Of a DNA stretch of 64,000 nt, positions 1-12,300 are shown one piece after another. Below the pieces are notes generated by a model that had not been told where the DNA came from, ran no database searches, and saw only the letters and a program-made list of their open reading frames with translations. Numbering within the stretch: the first letter of the stretch is position 1; each line of letters opens with the position of its first letter. The DNA lies in assembly GCA_035048485.1 (NCBI GenBank), contig CM068580.1, positions 61,087,983-61,151,982 on the forward strand, read 5' to 3'. Both the position numbers and the translations under genes were made by a program. This stretch comes from Pteria penguin. Lineage: Eukaryota; Mollusca; Bivalvia; Pterioida; Pteriidae.

Positions 1-3000
1 TATAAAACTTTGTATTTGCAATTTATCAATATACAAAATTTACAAATGTCTGTTTAGGACAGAAGTACGATTAATATCATATCGCCACGATCTCTAAAAT
101 TTTTAAACCTTTAAGTTATTTGCATCTATCGGTCATAAAATATCGAAACAAGATTTCTTTGTTAATCATAATGCAAAAGCAAATGATATCCTCAAAAAGA
201 AAGGTCAGAAACCTTTTTCATTACTAAGAATTCAAATAGATATTTTTATAAGAATTAAAGTCACAATTCTTACACAGTGTCTGTGCGTTGTAGCGATGTT
301 GTTGGAAAATAATGGCGAAAACAAAGTTGTGAATAATGAAAAAGCAGTAAGTATATCATTTTTCAGTACAGGATGGAAACGCAATGATACACGCAAGTGT
401 CAACGAACACTACAAATCAACATGATATATATACATATGTCTCCTTCCCCTAATCCATGATATAATTAACTTCAAAACAAATGGATGACAAAAGTATTTA
501 CAAATGACTTTGGAAGAAAACTAATACCAAATCCAAATGTAAAGCGAAACTAAACACATGCTCAGAATATACATCTATCAGACCTAAAATTACAGTTCAA
601 ATGTATGACTTGTATAATGCAAAATGTATAATATCGATCTTCATGTGTGCAATACAGAACAATGTACGATCCAATTCTAGTGAGACCACATATTTCAGAA
701 TGTTATATTGGTGTTCAAGTATGCTTGCACATATTCTATGAGACATTTTGCAATTTGAGAAGTTCAGTAGTTTTCATTGTCTATATCAGAAACAAAATAG
801 TTGATTGTTTACCAACTGACTTTACAAAGCATAATGTCTATGCAGTGATATTTTTTCCACTTTCATAAAGTCCTCCTAACTTTTTAACTTTTTCAATTGA
901 GAAAACCCACATGAATCACCACTTGAATTTCAAAAATTGTAAAAATTTGTTCTCTTTGAAGACTCTCTAATACTTAAAAGGATAAAAGATTAGCTCACCA
1001 TTCGTATTCTATGGGAAATATTTTGCATTTCTACCTGTACTTAAATATAATTCTGTAATTTTCCTTTACGTAGGGAAAATCTGAATAAATTTTAGGAAAA
1101 CATAACATATACTTCTGGGAGAGAAAACATATGACATTCAAAGGAATAGGATATATCAATAAAAAAAAATCCAAAATAACTAAACCCCCCCCCCTCACTG
1201 CTAGGCAGTTTTTTCAGGGTTGATGAATTTGTCAATATCAGAACAACCAAATGTAAATGAGACCCTATTTGTCCAGCACTGAAGAGAACTCTTTTTTTCT
1301 CATGTCTAGAGTCTAAAACAAATTTACACAGGACCTACTTATGATGTCATATTTAACAATCATTACTTGGATATGTTAAGTTTGGGTATGAGACTCACTG
1401 AATGAAAAAATAAATATGGGTCATTCATTTGATACAGCATATCATGTAAAACATAGTGGTACAATGTATCACAAGACCAAGTGAAAGATGAAGTGGAGAA
1501 AGATATCTATTCATTTTTCATACTAACGATAGATACTTCTCGATCAAAAAACAAAATTCATGAACACAAAACCTCTGATTCATTTCACAAAATAATCTCC
1601 AACACTTTAATCCATATAAGACTTCAGAAAAAATAAATGCATACTGGTACATAAACTTCATAGATGTAAATGAAGACCAATATATAAATAAAAACAGTAT
1701 AATTATAAATAAACTATCATGTACTTAATATGATCAACCTACTAGGGGCATTCATGTATACATGTACATGTATAAATTCATTTCGAACCTTATTATTATT
1801 TGAATTCCTGAAAGATTAAAATGAATAAGATGTAGATGAAATTTATGTATTAAAGCACAATATCACCTCTTTGGAAAATGTACCCTTTGATATTTTACCT
1901 ATTTAAATCTGTATGAACAAAAATCTCCTAAAACTCAAAATTCCTTTCTAGTTAATCATATGTGTACACGTATAACATTAAGCATCGGTACATATATATT
2001 ACTGGTAAGTTTGTCTACCAATATATAACTAATAAAATAAAGAGGTAAACTGCCTCAAATCTCTTCAACATTGTTCAAACAATTAAGATCTTGATCAAAG
2101 TGAAACATTAAAAAGGTGAGAAAAGTCACATACCAGAGAACAGACAGACAAGTGCTTTAAGGTCATATGATGCCCTCAATTCTGCTGACTAATGAAGTGA
2201 TATGCTTCACATGTAAAGAATGTCATGACAGCTTATGACAGTGATTCATGTAGTTACGATAAATGTTAACACATACTGATTATCTGGATTTGAATTGCAT
2301 TGAAATTGAGCTAATGCACCATAATTTTCTGCATTCTCTTTATGAATGGGATTTATCCCTGAAAGTGGTGATTTAGAGTATAACTTCTTCCCTGCACATA
2401 ATGATTTACAGTTCAGATAAAATGACCTATGTGCAAAACAGATCATGATCACGTATATAATCCAGTCACCATGTTAAAATAAAGCATAAAAAAAGATCGA
2501 AGAGACAAGTGATATGTACCGGTATAAAGAGGCGAAATAAATGGAATAATCCTACAGTTGCATGTGATGGAAATTCAACGGGCTTTAATATCCATATATA
2601 AGCAACTATTGCCAAATTACAACAAAGCTTATGTAAACTTCTTCATAAGTATATTTCTTGAAAGTTTTAATATTGAGTAGTGTTATTTTTTTCGTTTTTC
2701 AAGTGTCAAAACATGAGTGCTCGTACTATTTGCCTTCATGTACAAAACATAATTCTAAATGGTATAAAAAAAATTCAGGTGCTAACCCCAGAAGGTTTAA
2801 AGGATTAGATTCATATAGAAGTACATGTATCAATTGAACCAATAAAAATGTTGCCAATTTTTGTAGTCTTCTTTCAAACTCAGCGTAAATGATGGAAATA
2901 AAGATGCTACTTTTCAAAATTGTTGTAATGTATCATCAGTATGTGCTGCATTTTTGACAATACTGTCGCATTTTAGAACAAAATATTGCAAAATATGACA

Positions 3001-4013
3001 AACGCAATGGGCAGTGTGAGCACTGATATGTTCAATACCATTTACATTTGTGTGATATTCACATTGCTTGTTATAAAATTGATCCAGAAAATCCACCCAG
3101 AAGTTTCTGTATGTTAAATACCTATATCTTTATGTAACCTTACGTAGAATAACTGCTCCATCACAAAATATTTTGAGGACAAAGTAAATTACGAATAGAA
3201 ATTGGCTCAAGTTGTATTTAGAAATACACCTAGTTATTGTTATAACAAATATAAATCATTTACCCAAACCACTTCACCATGCATATACTATCTATAATTT
3301 TGACTAAGACTAAATTAACTAGAGATCACAAAAGTAGTAAAAGCTAACATCACACTACTATAAATGGATCACGACTTCAACATTATAACCCTGGAATGTA
3401 TCTTTTTAAATCTTTGCAAATCACAATGTAAATCAAGAAAACTCTTCTTTCTTGTACACATGCTGTACTTTATATTATATGTACTTTATATCTAATTAAT
3501 CCATGTGCCATCATTGTTGTTAAATTTACCAAGGTCTTTACCTATGTTACCTTTAAAACATGTAATACTGGTATATGAAAAAAATGAGATAAACTCAGAC
3601 AGACATAGAGGTATAATTAAGTTTTTGACCTACAATAAAATTTAAAGTGCCTCCTGGGGATGAACTGTTAAAGTTGGCAGTTATATGATCAAGTCTGGCC
3701 CAATGCCAAGTATCTGAATCACAACAATTATTTGCTGCCCCAGATTTCAGTTTCAAAAAGGTAAATAAACCTCTCTAGAGTATTTAGAAATTTCGTGTAT
3801 AAACCAGTATAAGAGTATTTTATTTGTAAGACTGAAGGAGATCGTTAATATCAAATGACTACCTACAAAGGTAATCAACCAGACATGTCTGAACAGTAAA
3901 ATACTGGAGGTCGTCTGCCACGGCACGTTAACAGCATCTGAAAAATAGGAAGTTATAATATAGTACTCAACAAAGACATCTTCACTAGATCATTCATCTT
4001 TTCAAAGTAAACA
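1..4013. other. intergenic AT-rich DNA, no gene recognised
   Basis: No recognisable gene. All open frames are short and low-complexity. TACATGTA-type motifs and short poly-A/T runs are common. The only gene-like trace is an ATG at 296 opening a 17-codon frame that runs into GTAAGTAT at 347, discussed under findings. Two adjacent short minus-strand frames at 2726-3096 lie in different frames and show no recognised family. Confidence 0.5.
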
Positions 4014-4228
4014 GGGTCCGGCACCATAAAATGAGAATATACTTAAGTCAAAAATTTCATTTTAATTCATTCCATTATCAAATGTTCAAATAAATTCGGA
4101 ATGGTTTAATTCTATTTATCAATAGAATAAAACTAAATAAAATCCAAATCCCAGTTATTAATTCATTGATGAACAGAAAAATACGAATTTTTGACTTAAG
4201 TATATTCTCAGTTTATGGCGCTGGACCC
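4014..4228. mobile_element. 215-bp palindromic MITE
   Basis: The two ends are inverted copies of about 44 bp. The left end reads GGGTCCGGCACCATAAAATG and continues through GAATATACTTAAGTCAAAAA. The right end, reverse-complemented, reads GGGTCCAGCGCCATAAACTG and continues the same way. The middle is AT-rich and non-coding. Length and long terminal inverted repeats fit a non-autonomous DNA transposon. No clear target duplication is visible in the flanks (ACA on the left, GGG on the right), so the superfamily is not assigned. Confidence 0.8.
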
Positions 4229-7198
4229 GGGTGATATTACATGTAACTGTAATGTTCAAATAAAGTAATGATGCTTACAACAACAGTATGATGTACTTCT
4301 GTATAAAACAAAGCACACATGCAATTTGAAGTGTAGGAAGACCTAAACAAAAAACATATTTTTATTTCCATAAATGAAAAAATAGACAATGAATACAAAA
4401 GTATAAGAATTATCACATTGTTTCATTGACTAACTGTATCATAAAATTCAGTGCTGGCCAATGAACAAACTAGATTTCAATGGTTGTTGTCTATCATGGT
4501 AATTAACTTATCAATAAGTTAATGGGGGATACATGAGCCTGCAGAATGCAAATAAAGACTATGATGTGTGCAGATAAATGCTGAATAAGAAGTCATTGAT
4601 AGTCTGGGCTTACTTTCAAAGCAATGTAGATGTAATCATGTCTATAAGTATGTGTATACTTATATACAAATCACTCTGAGAGAAAACGCTAGCCATACTG
4701 TATGTCTAGTTATCACTGTCGTAATAAGAATTAACAAAATACTCAACAGTCATTGCAAAAAGCACATTAGCTGGAAAGTACTACATGTATTATGACAAAC
4801 TTTAAAGGGTACCTTAATACTCTAAAAGATTTAAAGAAAATATTTATTAGCCCTTTAATTTCAGTCTTTACAAATTAAAGAAAATCTATGTATATTGGTT
4901 TTACACACATACAATTACATGTACACAATAATACATGTGAACACTGTAGTACTGTACATGTATTTCAGTACCCTTATGTATAGTTCACATCTACGTATTT
5001 GATTCAGATTGTATATATTGTAGGACACGGTGTGTTGTGCAGTACCCTTCACTTCTAGAAAAAGCGTATGAATTTTTAGATTCTGTTGGTAGTGAGAATA
5101 ACCTGGACTGTAATCCAGATGTCGCTACATAGTAATAAATGTACATGTAGCTCATGATTCAATTCTAGTTGGCTTACATCGTAGTTTTCATACATGTCTC
5201 TGCCCTTGAAGTTGAACAGATGGAAAAACAAGTAAACTGACAATGCCACTTTTCTCAGCTTTTAGTTTATCTTCACTACAGTACATGAACAAGTGACAGT
5301 AATCCCTTTTTCATTTTAAAAGTGCAGAACAGGATATATTTTGCATTATGAAGATTTTTTAGTCGAAATTATGTATTGCTGATAAACCCCATACAATGGC
5401 AGATTTAGAAAAGGGGGGAGTCTGAGCCCCCTCTATTTTGCCACAAATTTACAAGGCAGATATACATGTAGATGATAAGGTTAAAAACATTCAAATAACT
5501 GGAGTAAAACTCCAGATTTGGCACCCAAAGTGGCTGAGTAATTTTAGCTCATACTTGACTTTCACACATTGCCCCCTCCTTTTCAGAAATCCTGAATCTA
5601 CCACTGCAATAAATCATTCAGCAACTTTTCCAGAGTAAACAAGCATTCTGAGAGTAATATGAAAGCAATACAAGTCCCCCAACAGTTCCAACAAATCTGT
5701 AACTGATTTTAAACAAAGGGCAATAACTCTGAAAAAAATAAAACAACTGTGACAGTAGTAGAACTTGATCTGTTACTTCTCATGGAGAAGCTTGCTATCA
5801 CGTTTCAGCTTGATATCTGTAAGCATGACAAAGAAAAGAGAAGTGTCCAAAGTTGAACTTGATCTGTTACTCCTCATGGGGAAGTCTGCTACTAAGTTTC
5901 AGCTTGATATCTGTAAGCATGTCTGGATAATCAGTGTGACAGACAGAAGAACAGACTGACAGACAGAATGGAAACCTATAGTTTCCTTCATTTTCACTGG
6001 TAGGAGATTAACAAATGACTGTTTTCACCTTTGTATGCACTACTAGTGTACCCTTCTTGTAAAATCATATTTACTATCGGTATATTTACATGTATGTATG
6101 CATGGTGTATCTGAAATGCAGCATACAAGTAGGAAATTAGGTTTACTACGCCACTACTTGAGATGTACTGGAAGGTTAGAGACAAGTATCATGAATACTT
6201 GGAGCAAGCACATCTTCAAGCCTTGGCTTCCTTCCTGCAGATAACAATATACAATGTACATATGGTATATATGTCAACCACGATCCTACAAATGTATCTT
6301 CAAAGACTCAGTGACCTTGCCAACAGGTACCAGTCACATGTTCCAGTTTACAGTTACCACGGCCCTTAATACTAAAATCGTTGCCCAGGTTTTTTAAATG
6401 CACTTCTGTAGCATCCTAATGCAAACATGTACATGCATATGAACTCTTTTCAACCATTTACAGTATCGCTGCATGTACCAGTACATGTTATTGTAGGATA
6501 GTTGTTAGTTTTTACTTCATGCTTTTTAGAAGTTTCACGATCACTCATATGATGCATGATATGAATAACAAGCTCATAAAAAACATACCACTCCGTTGAC
6601 AGTTATACATATGTATATGGAGATATGGGTCAAGGTCTACATGCTATTTAGGTAATGGAATATGCATACCAGATATAAAACTTTTTCACTTTGACTTACA
6701 CATACATGTACATGTAATCGTAAATACAGTTCTAGAGTAACGACCATGCATCAAGATGACAGTTTTCAATATTTTATAGAAAGACATTTACGATATAGGC
6801 AAATACATTTCTCCTCTGTCACTCTGATCTGTCTGTCAAGGGGCATAAAAGCTACTACATGTGCATGTAAATGTAGTCAAAGAAAAAACAATTACATAAT
6901 TTGTTTATTTCATGTAATTAAGAAAATGCAAACAGTACACATTCAACAGTAATGAACATTCTAAATGTAGTAAGAAAGTGGAGGGTACATGTACAACACA
7001 TTTTTGGCTCTTTAGGTTTCTGTCCTTCTGAAAGATGAGACAGGCAGTTACTGTATCTTCCATCTTAAAATAGGACTTCACACATTAAAAAAATCCTATC
7101 AAAATAATCAGTTCTTACCAAATGTAATACATTGCACATGGAAGTACCTACAAATATCAACTTACCAGTGAGAATGAATGGAATGTAAAATGAGGGAA
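4229..7198. other. intergenic, with dispersed-repeat remnants
   Basis: No gene recognised. About 5391-5617 looks like an old repeat bounded by CAATGGCAGATTTAG and an inverted relative ending in GAATCTACCACTG. Around 5720-5965 there are two imperfect direct copies of a segment beginning GAACTTGATCTGTTACT, followed by a GACAGACAGAA tail of a kind common in mollusc dispersed repeats. The last part, next to 7199, would hold the 3'UTR of the minus-strand glycosyltransferase gene. Confidence 0.5.
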
Positions 7199-8425
7199 TT
7201 AATTCCATGTAAGTATCACTCGACTATTTGGACACTCGTTTTTGGCACGGTGAGTCATGTTCAAGACTGTTTCTTGCACGTTTGGCTCTACCTTATGAAT
7301 CACTATTAAATATCCATAATTACAAGTAGTCCAGCCAGAGTTCTCTAAGGTGAAACGTGCACTATTGGAGGGCTCAAGTCCTAACTCCTTTGCTAGTATT
7401 CCTATGTAAGCATCTTCTATTGGAATGCGTTGTACATAGTTGCATATTCGTATAAATCGTCTTACAACATCTGCCGATAATAAATAGCCAGCTCCACTGG
7501 CGTACGGTGGATAAAACTCGGACGAATATTCTGATTTCAATACATGCCATCGGTTTTCTTTATTACGAATCACTCTACGTATATTGTCACTCGTTTCTAC
7601 ATGTCCTGTGTATAAATTTCTAGCGTCTTGGTGGTGAAGGATCAATGAATGCAATAGCTTAGTATGTACAAAACAATCATCATCAGTTTTTAAAACAATA
7701 TTGGTTATGCATTTAGAATTCATCCAATACAATCCATGCATAATTTTTAATGTTAAATTTCTGTATGTATCAATGTAGCTGCCCAGTAACACATCATTAT
7801 GAGTTTCAATCTCTTGCTTTAGACTCGATGATATTTCTTCAGGTTCTCCCTGGGGATTTTTCGAATGACCTATAAGGAAAACACACTGCCATGCTTCGTT
7901 TGGTTTACACCATGAACTACGTATTGCCCTCCTCCGCTGGTAATTGTCAGTATGTGATGCAATGAGTATTAAGTAATCTATATCTTGCCTACATAGAAGG
8001 GGAGATTCGGCTCCGAGAATTGCTGATATATTCCACTTGACCATTCTTCCTCTTGTTTCTAAAATGCGACTATGGTTATCTTGCTTACTTTTTGCAATGA
8101 GTCTAAGCCTGTGCCGTCTCCAGCTATCATAAGGAAGTGGTGAAATGGTAGTAAAATAACGTAATGCTATGGTATATAGTACTACAAACACCAATGTTAT
8201 TACCATTACCGTTGTGACACTAGCCTTTAGCAAAACCCTTGTTGACGTCCTTTTTTTGCGCATGTCTGTTCTGACTTCTAAAGAAACAAAATACTTGGAC
8301 AAGGAACTTCGTTTTTTGGCACAATTTAAGGTATTAAGAGACTCTAAATCCTTGTCAGCTTCATGTCCTATGGCACAATCATTGTGTCCTTGACACTTGG
8401 TGTCCTTGACCTCTCCAACGGACAT
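7199..8425 (-). CDS. GT31 family glycosyltransferase (beta-1,3-galactosyltransferase-like)
   Basis: A 408-residue type II membrane protein, expected to sit in the Golgi and add galactose or N-acetylglucosamine from a UDP-sugar in a beta-1,3 linkage. The sequence shows a long basic cytoplasmic tail (1-67), one hydrophobic anchor (about 68-90), a stem, and the GT31 catalytic domain from about 147. GT31 motifs are RRAIRSSW (165-172), TYRNLTLK (220-227), the metal/nucleotide site KTDDDCFV (246-253), YPPYASGAGYLLS (305-317) and EDAYIG (337-342). Potential N-glycosylation sites are NIS 132, NLT 223 and NMT 389. The length is normal for the family, although the tail is longer than usual. The start ATG has a good context (CACCATGT). 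The coding part is uninterrupted. Acceptor and donor specificity cannot be read from sequence; B3GALT/B3GNT/brainiac-type enzymes are all possible. Confidence 0.92.
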   Translation of the reverse strand: MSVGEVKDTKCQGHNDCAIGHEADKDLESLNTLNCAKKRSSLSKYFVSLEVRTDMRKKRTSTRVLLKASVTTVMVITLVFVVLYTIALRYFTTISPLPYDSWRRHRLRLIAKSKQDNHSRILETRGRMVKWNISAILGAESPLLCRQDIDYLILIASHTDNYQRRRAIRSSWCKPNEAWQCVFLIGHSKNPQGEPEEISSSLKQEIETHNDVLLGSYIDTYRNLTLKIMHGLYWMNSKCITNIVLKTDDDCFVHTKLLHSLILHHQDARNLYTGHVETSDNIRRVIRNKENRWHVLKSEYSSEFYPPYASGAGYLLSADVVRRFIRICNYVQRIPIEDAYIGILAKELGLEPSNSARFTLENSGWTTCNYGYLIVIHKVEPNVQETVLNMTHRAKNECPNSRVILTWN

Positions 8426-8554
8426 GGTGAAAACCTTGTCTAACTTCTACAGCTTTCTGTCCACTCTGTACAATTTCATCTTGAACTTTCCATTTATCAC
8501 ACAGAAATTTGCTCATCGCCATCTGTATTAAGTTACCATGGTGACTTCAGATTT
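8426..8554 (-). other. probable 5'UTR exon of the GT31 gene
   Basis: On the minus strand TATCTTTTGCAG ends at 8555, a good polypyrimidine-AG acceptor. About 130 bases of non-coding leader separate it from the ATG at 8425. This suggests that an upstream non-coding exon lies to the right, beyond 8555. The structure is inferred from the splice consensus only. Confidence 0.45.
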
Positions 8555-10539
8555 CTGCAAAAGATACAGAACTATCACATAAAAATTGTATATGCACAAT
8601 ATGTAAGGCTTTCGTGTTTAATGTTATCGCTAAGTATATAATACAATCTATCTGTGGGCTTTTTACTTCAAATCAAGTCTGTTATAAAGACCCTTCTGAA
8701 TGGAAATTTCATTGATTATTCCCAAATTTGTCTTAATTTTTTCCTAAATATTGATCTTTGAGCAATATGTAAATGGGACAAAAAATTCCCAAATGGAAAG
8801 GCACAGGCAACTTCGAAAAAAATGAAAAAAAGACCAAAACACAGCATACTAATTAATATCAATTGTATTACAAACAAAATGATTAAAAGATTTTTTTTAT
8901 CAAATTTACTGCAGTACACGACAAGATACATGTACATGTATGCTTGTACATGTACATGTATAAAAATACATATTTTGTATGCTACAAGCAGAAATTCTAA
9001 TTCATCAAAACCTTCCACTGCACTTATCCCCATTGATGTCTATCTACCTACATGTATGAAGCTTCATGTTGACAGATACATGTACTTCTTACAGTTTTTG
9101 TGTTATGCTCTAGATAAAACTTAAGTTAACATGATAAATAACAAAGGTCAATAATTCCTAAATTATGCGAAAGAGGATTATGGTTCTTGTGCACTGTACT
9201 TCTCCTCATCAAGATCTATATACATATTTACCTATGAGGTTTCAGGTTGATATCTCTTACAGTATTTGTATTATTGGTATGCTCCAGACAAAATTATGAC
9301 ATACAAACAGACACACTGACAAAGTGGCCACCATATGCTCTCCCTTCATAGAGTATGAAAAATTGAAACAGGTCCTAGCTTCTGGGATTCTAGATGCAGT
9401 ATTACAGTACATGTTGTACAGTGTTTTGGAGAAATTGCACAATACAGTGGGAAAAATACCCGAAATTTACAGTAGAAATCCAGGTGTAAATTACCCTGTG
9501 CTCATTTACACCTTTACTAAAGATGCAGTGTACTATGTGATTCTTGAATTTACACTTGGATGTGGCACACTGTGGCGGGTAGAAAAATTACAAAACACCT
9601 GGATTGTACTGTGCAGTATTATATTTTAAGGGGAACCGAAAATCATAACAAAATGAAACATATAATGTACATGTAGGTCAAATATCAAGGTGTGCTAGTG
9701 ATACTATATATTGTTCAATAGCCATTTGGCGAATGCTAGCACAAAATAATTAGCCAAATGTGTAAGCCATTAGCCATGTACCCGGTATACAAAGACAAAA
9801 CTTATAATTAGAATTTTAGAAAATTTAATATTGAAAGAATAACTGAATTTAATATTGAAAAAATAACTGCTAACACAAAAATTCATCATTTTTTTCTATT
9901 AACCATCTAAACTCTGTAAACCAAGATGATTTGTTATGTTTGTTAGCATTGTTCTTTTTCTTAATCAGTACACGATATTAATCAGAGGTCTATCTTATTC
10001 TTCTGTTGTTACATGACTCGCAGGGTTCTGGTATCATCTCATTACCTCAGAGGTAGTGTGATGCTTGCCAACAAACATCTATACCTGAACCCTGTGTCCG
10101 TTGTCACAGATTCTAATGATGGGGTGCCACCCAGTGATTGTATACACCCTTGAAACAGCTTGAAATTATGACAAGGAATTTTGTTTAGCCATGTTCACTA
10201 TTCAGAATGTTTAAGACGGTTTACATTGCGATTTGAAGTTTGATAAAGTTGATATCAATAGTAACTAAATTAAAGTGTTGGGATGGCCGTGATTTATGTT
10301 AACGATATAAACAGAAAAAAAAAACAGACTTTTATAATTTACGAAATGTATTCGCCAATTTGATACTCATGTATTAAAAACGTTTAGCCATTTCCATTTT
10401 GAATTCACATTTGGCGAACTGACGATCCAGTAGCGCTCACACAGAAGGTTAATGCCACTAAAGAAAATGTAAGCAATTGTCATATTTAAATGAAAAATGT
10501 AAATGCTTCATCCCTTATAGATCAATTTTTCAAAGGAAA
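8555..10539. other. intergenic or intronic DNA with dispersed repeats
   Basis: This stretch may be the first intron of the minus-strand GT31 gene. About 9030-9310 carries a decayed mollusc dispersed repeat, with a segment like TGAAGCTTCATGTTGACAGA echoed as TGAGGTTTCAGGTTGATATC and a tail of ACAAACAGACACACTGAC. The 101-codon frame at 9324-9629 has no recognisable domain and overlaps imperfect inverted repeats, so I do not call it a gene. Confidence 0.45.
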
Positions 10540-11140
10540 TAACTAAGATTAAAGTCCCATCTCTCAGTTCAAAAGATATACATGTAGCCAATGTATAAAC
10601 AGGTTAGAGAGTCTGTAATGTAGGTGAAAGTCCAAGGTCAAGGTCACTAGGTCAAAAGCCATAATGCCAAATGAAAGCTCTGATTAAGGGGCGTCTTCAT
10701 TTTTATAAGTGAAATATCAATGGCTTACAGTTACACGTATCTTTCAAGATTCAAGAAACATACTGATAGCAAAGGTTGAAGTTTTTAAAAAGTAGATCAA
10801 AGTTCTAGGTCAAGGACAGTACATGTAGTTTCAAAACCATAGAACCAAATGAAAGCTTTGATCCTGAGGAATTTATATGTGAATGAGAAAGTCCCATCCC
10901 TGATCACTCAGTTCAAAATTGTACAAATGTAGCCAAGGTAAAAGGTTAAAGATTTTGTAATGTAGGTCAAAGTCCAAGGTCAAGACCACTGGTCAAAAAC
11001 AATGAAATCTAACATGAAAGCAATTATTTAGGAATATACATATATGTGTGAAATATGAAAACCATGTCTCTTGCTCTGTTAGTGTTTAAGAGTTATGGCC
11101 AAGGATTTAAGTTTTTGTTTCTGGGGATGCAGATATGAAT
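10540..11140 (+). repeat. 'GGTCAAGGTCACTAGGTCAAA' dispersed repeat, about three internal copies
   Basis: Three imperfect internal repeats each contain AAAGTCCAAGGTCAAG-type sequence, then (A)CTAGGTCAAAA, then AAATGAAAGCTCTGAT-like sequence. Related segments lie in both 'TATAGTAG' TIR elements (48690-49170 inverted, 52690-53100 direct) and a diverged one at 16380-16560. Such repeats are widespread in mollusc genomes. Nothing here encodes a protein. Confidence 0.7.
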
Positions 11141-11389
11141 GACAGAGATACAAAAATAACACACCATGAATTATATTATAATGACAAATTAGAGTACATG
11201 TGAAATTATCATTCAAAATAATTTTTAAAAATTAATCCAATTATCCATGGGCCAATCAGTCCAATGATCTGTTAATTATAATATGTTTTTTTATCTACAT
11301 TTGTATTACCATTATCTAATACTATAAAAATGTATCAAAGTATAGTGTTTTTTACAGTATTGTTTTCATTTTATATGTGCAAAGCCAAA

Positions 11390-11880
11390 CAGACAAAGCA
11401 CGACGTGTACAACGCGCGCCGGCTGTGTAACTTGTGTATGGAACTTACAATAAACATTATGTTATCAAACTTATGATTTACAAGTATCATCAATACATCC
11501 ACTGTTCAATTAATGTAATGGTTGTCATACTTATTTTGGATTCTATCACAGTTCATTATTATTGAAGAGATTTATATTCAAACCTTTCGTGCATTTGTCA
11601 CTAACTCCACTGCTTGTATACACATAATCATCCGCCATTACACGCAAGCCACAAGGTCAAGGTTAAAATAAGTCATCCGATGCACACCTCCAATGTATTA
11701 CGTTCTGATTGGTCAGTTGCGAAAAGCCTCTACTGAATGTATAGATCGTAGACTGGAGTTACCTGCCCTTGCTTGCTATCGCTGATATTAAGGGACGAAC
11801 GACAACTCTTTACTTAACGACGTTACTCGGCTATTATGACAATCTTTCAATTAAAATGAAATTTGAAAGGATGAGATACA
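11390..11880. promoter_or_regulatory. possible promoter region, locally CpG-rich
   Basis: Against the AT-rich background this stretch has ACGACGTG, CGCGCGCCGGC, and an inverted CCAAT box in CTGATTGGTCAG (ATTGG at 11708-11712). On the minus strand AAGGGCAG is followed by GTAACTCC, a plausible splice donor, which could be the upstream exon of the GT31 gene about 3 kb away. No TATA box or transcript start can be fixed. Speculative. Confidence 0.2.
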
Positions 11881-12044
11881 AAGGGGTTAACTTGCAATGA
11901 TTTTGGGTACGGACGTGCGGATGGAGTCGCTGGCACCCTACCCATTCAAATACTGAGCGAAGTGTAAAAGATACCCATTCATATACTGACCCTGACGATG
12001 GTGAAAAGCAAACGCATTCATATCATATGCAAAAATATCTTCTT

Positions 12045-12300
12045 TTGCAATCTCCACCTGCGTTTTACCTATTCATACATTTTATGATTTGAAAGATACA
12101 TATTGATACATACTTGAACGGAAAATGATACCCATTATAATACTGGGTGGCGTTAAAAGTATCATACTTTGAATGCCAACCAATATAATAATGGGTATCA
12201 TTTTCCCTTCAAGTGTATATGACACCTCATTCAAGCCGCATGCATGTATATACTTTTATATAGGAAGTCAACCCCCCCCCCCCCTTCCCGTGCCAAGGTC
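12045..12300. repeat. dispersed repeat with internal inverted repeat, second copy at 29455-29610
   Basis: The two copies share CTCCA(C/T)CTGCGT, TTTTATGATTTGAAAGATAC, GGAAAATGAT, a GGGTG(G/A)C segment with TTAAAAGT, a TCA(T/A)(T/C)(C/T)(A/C)AGCCG-like segment and a C-rich end before TTCCC. Inside the 12-kb copy GGAAAATGATACCCATTATA near 12120 is answered by its reverse complement near 12182-12210. This copy is fuller than the one at 29 kb, which sits inside the 3,500-bp TIR element. Confidence 0.6.

Noticed and set aside
2726..3096. Two adjacent minus-strand frames as one coding exon
   Set aside because: They overlap in different frames, and no family or splice signal ties them together.
9324..9629. 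101-codon frame
   Set aside because: No recognisable domain; it overlaps imperfect inverted repeats and AT-rich filler.
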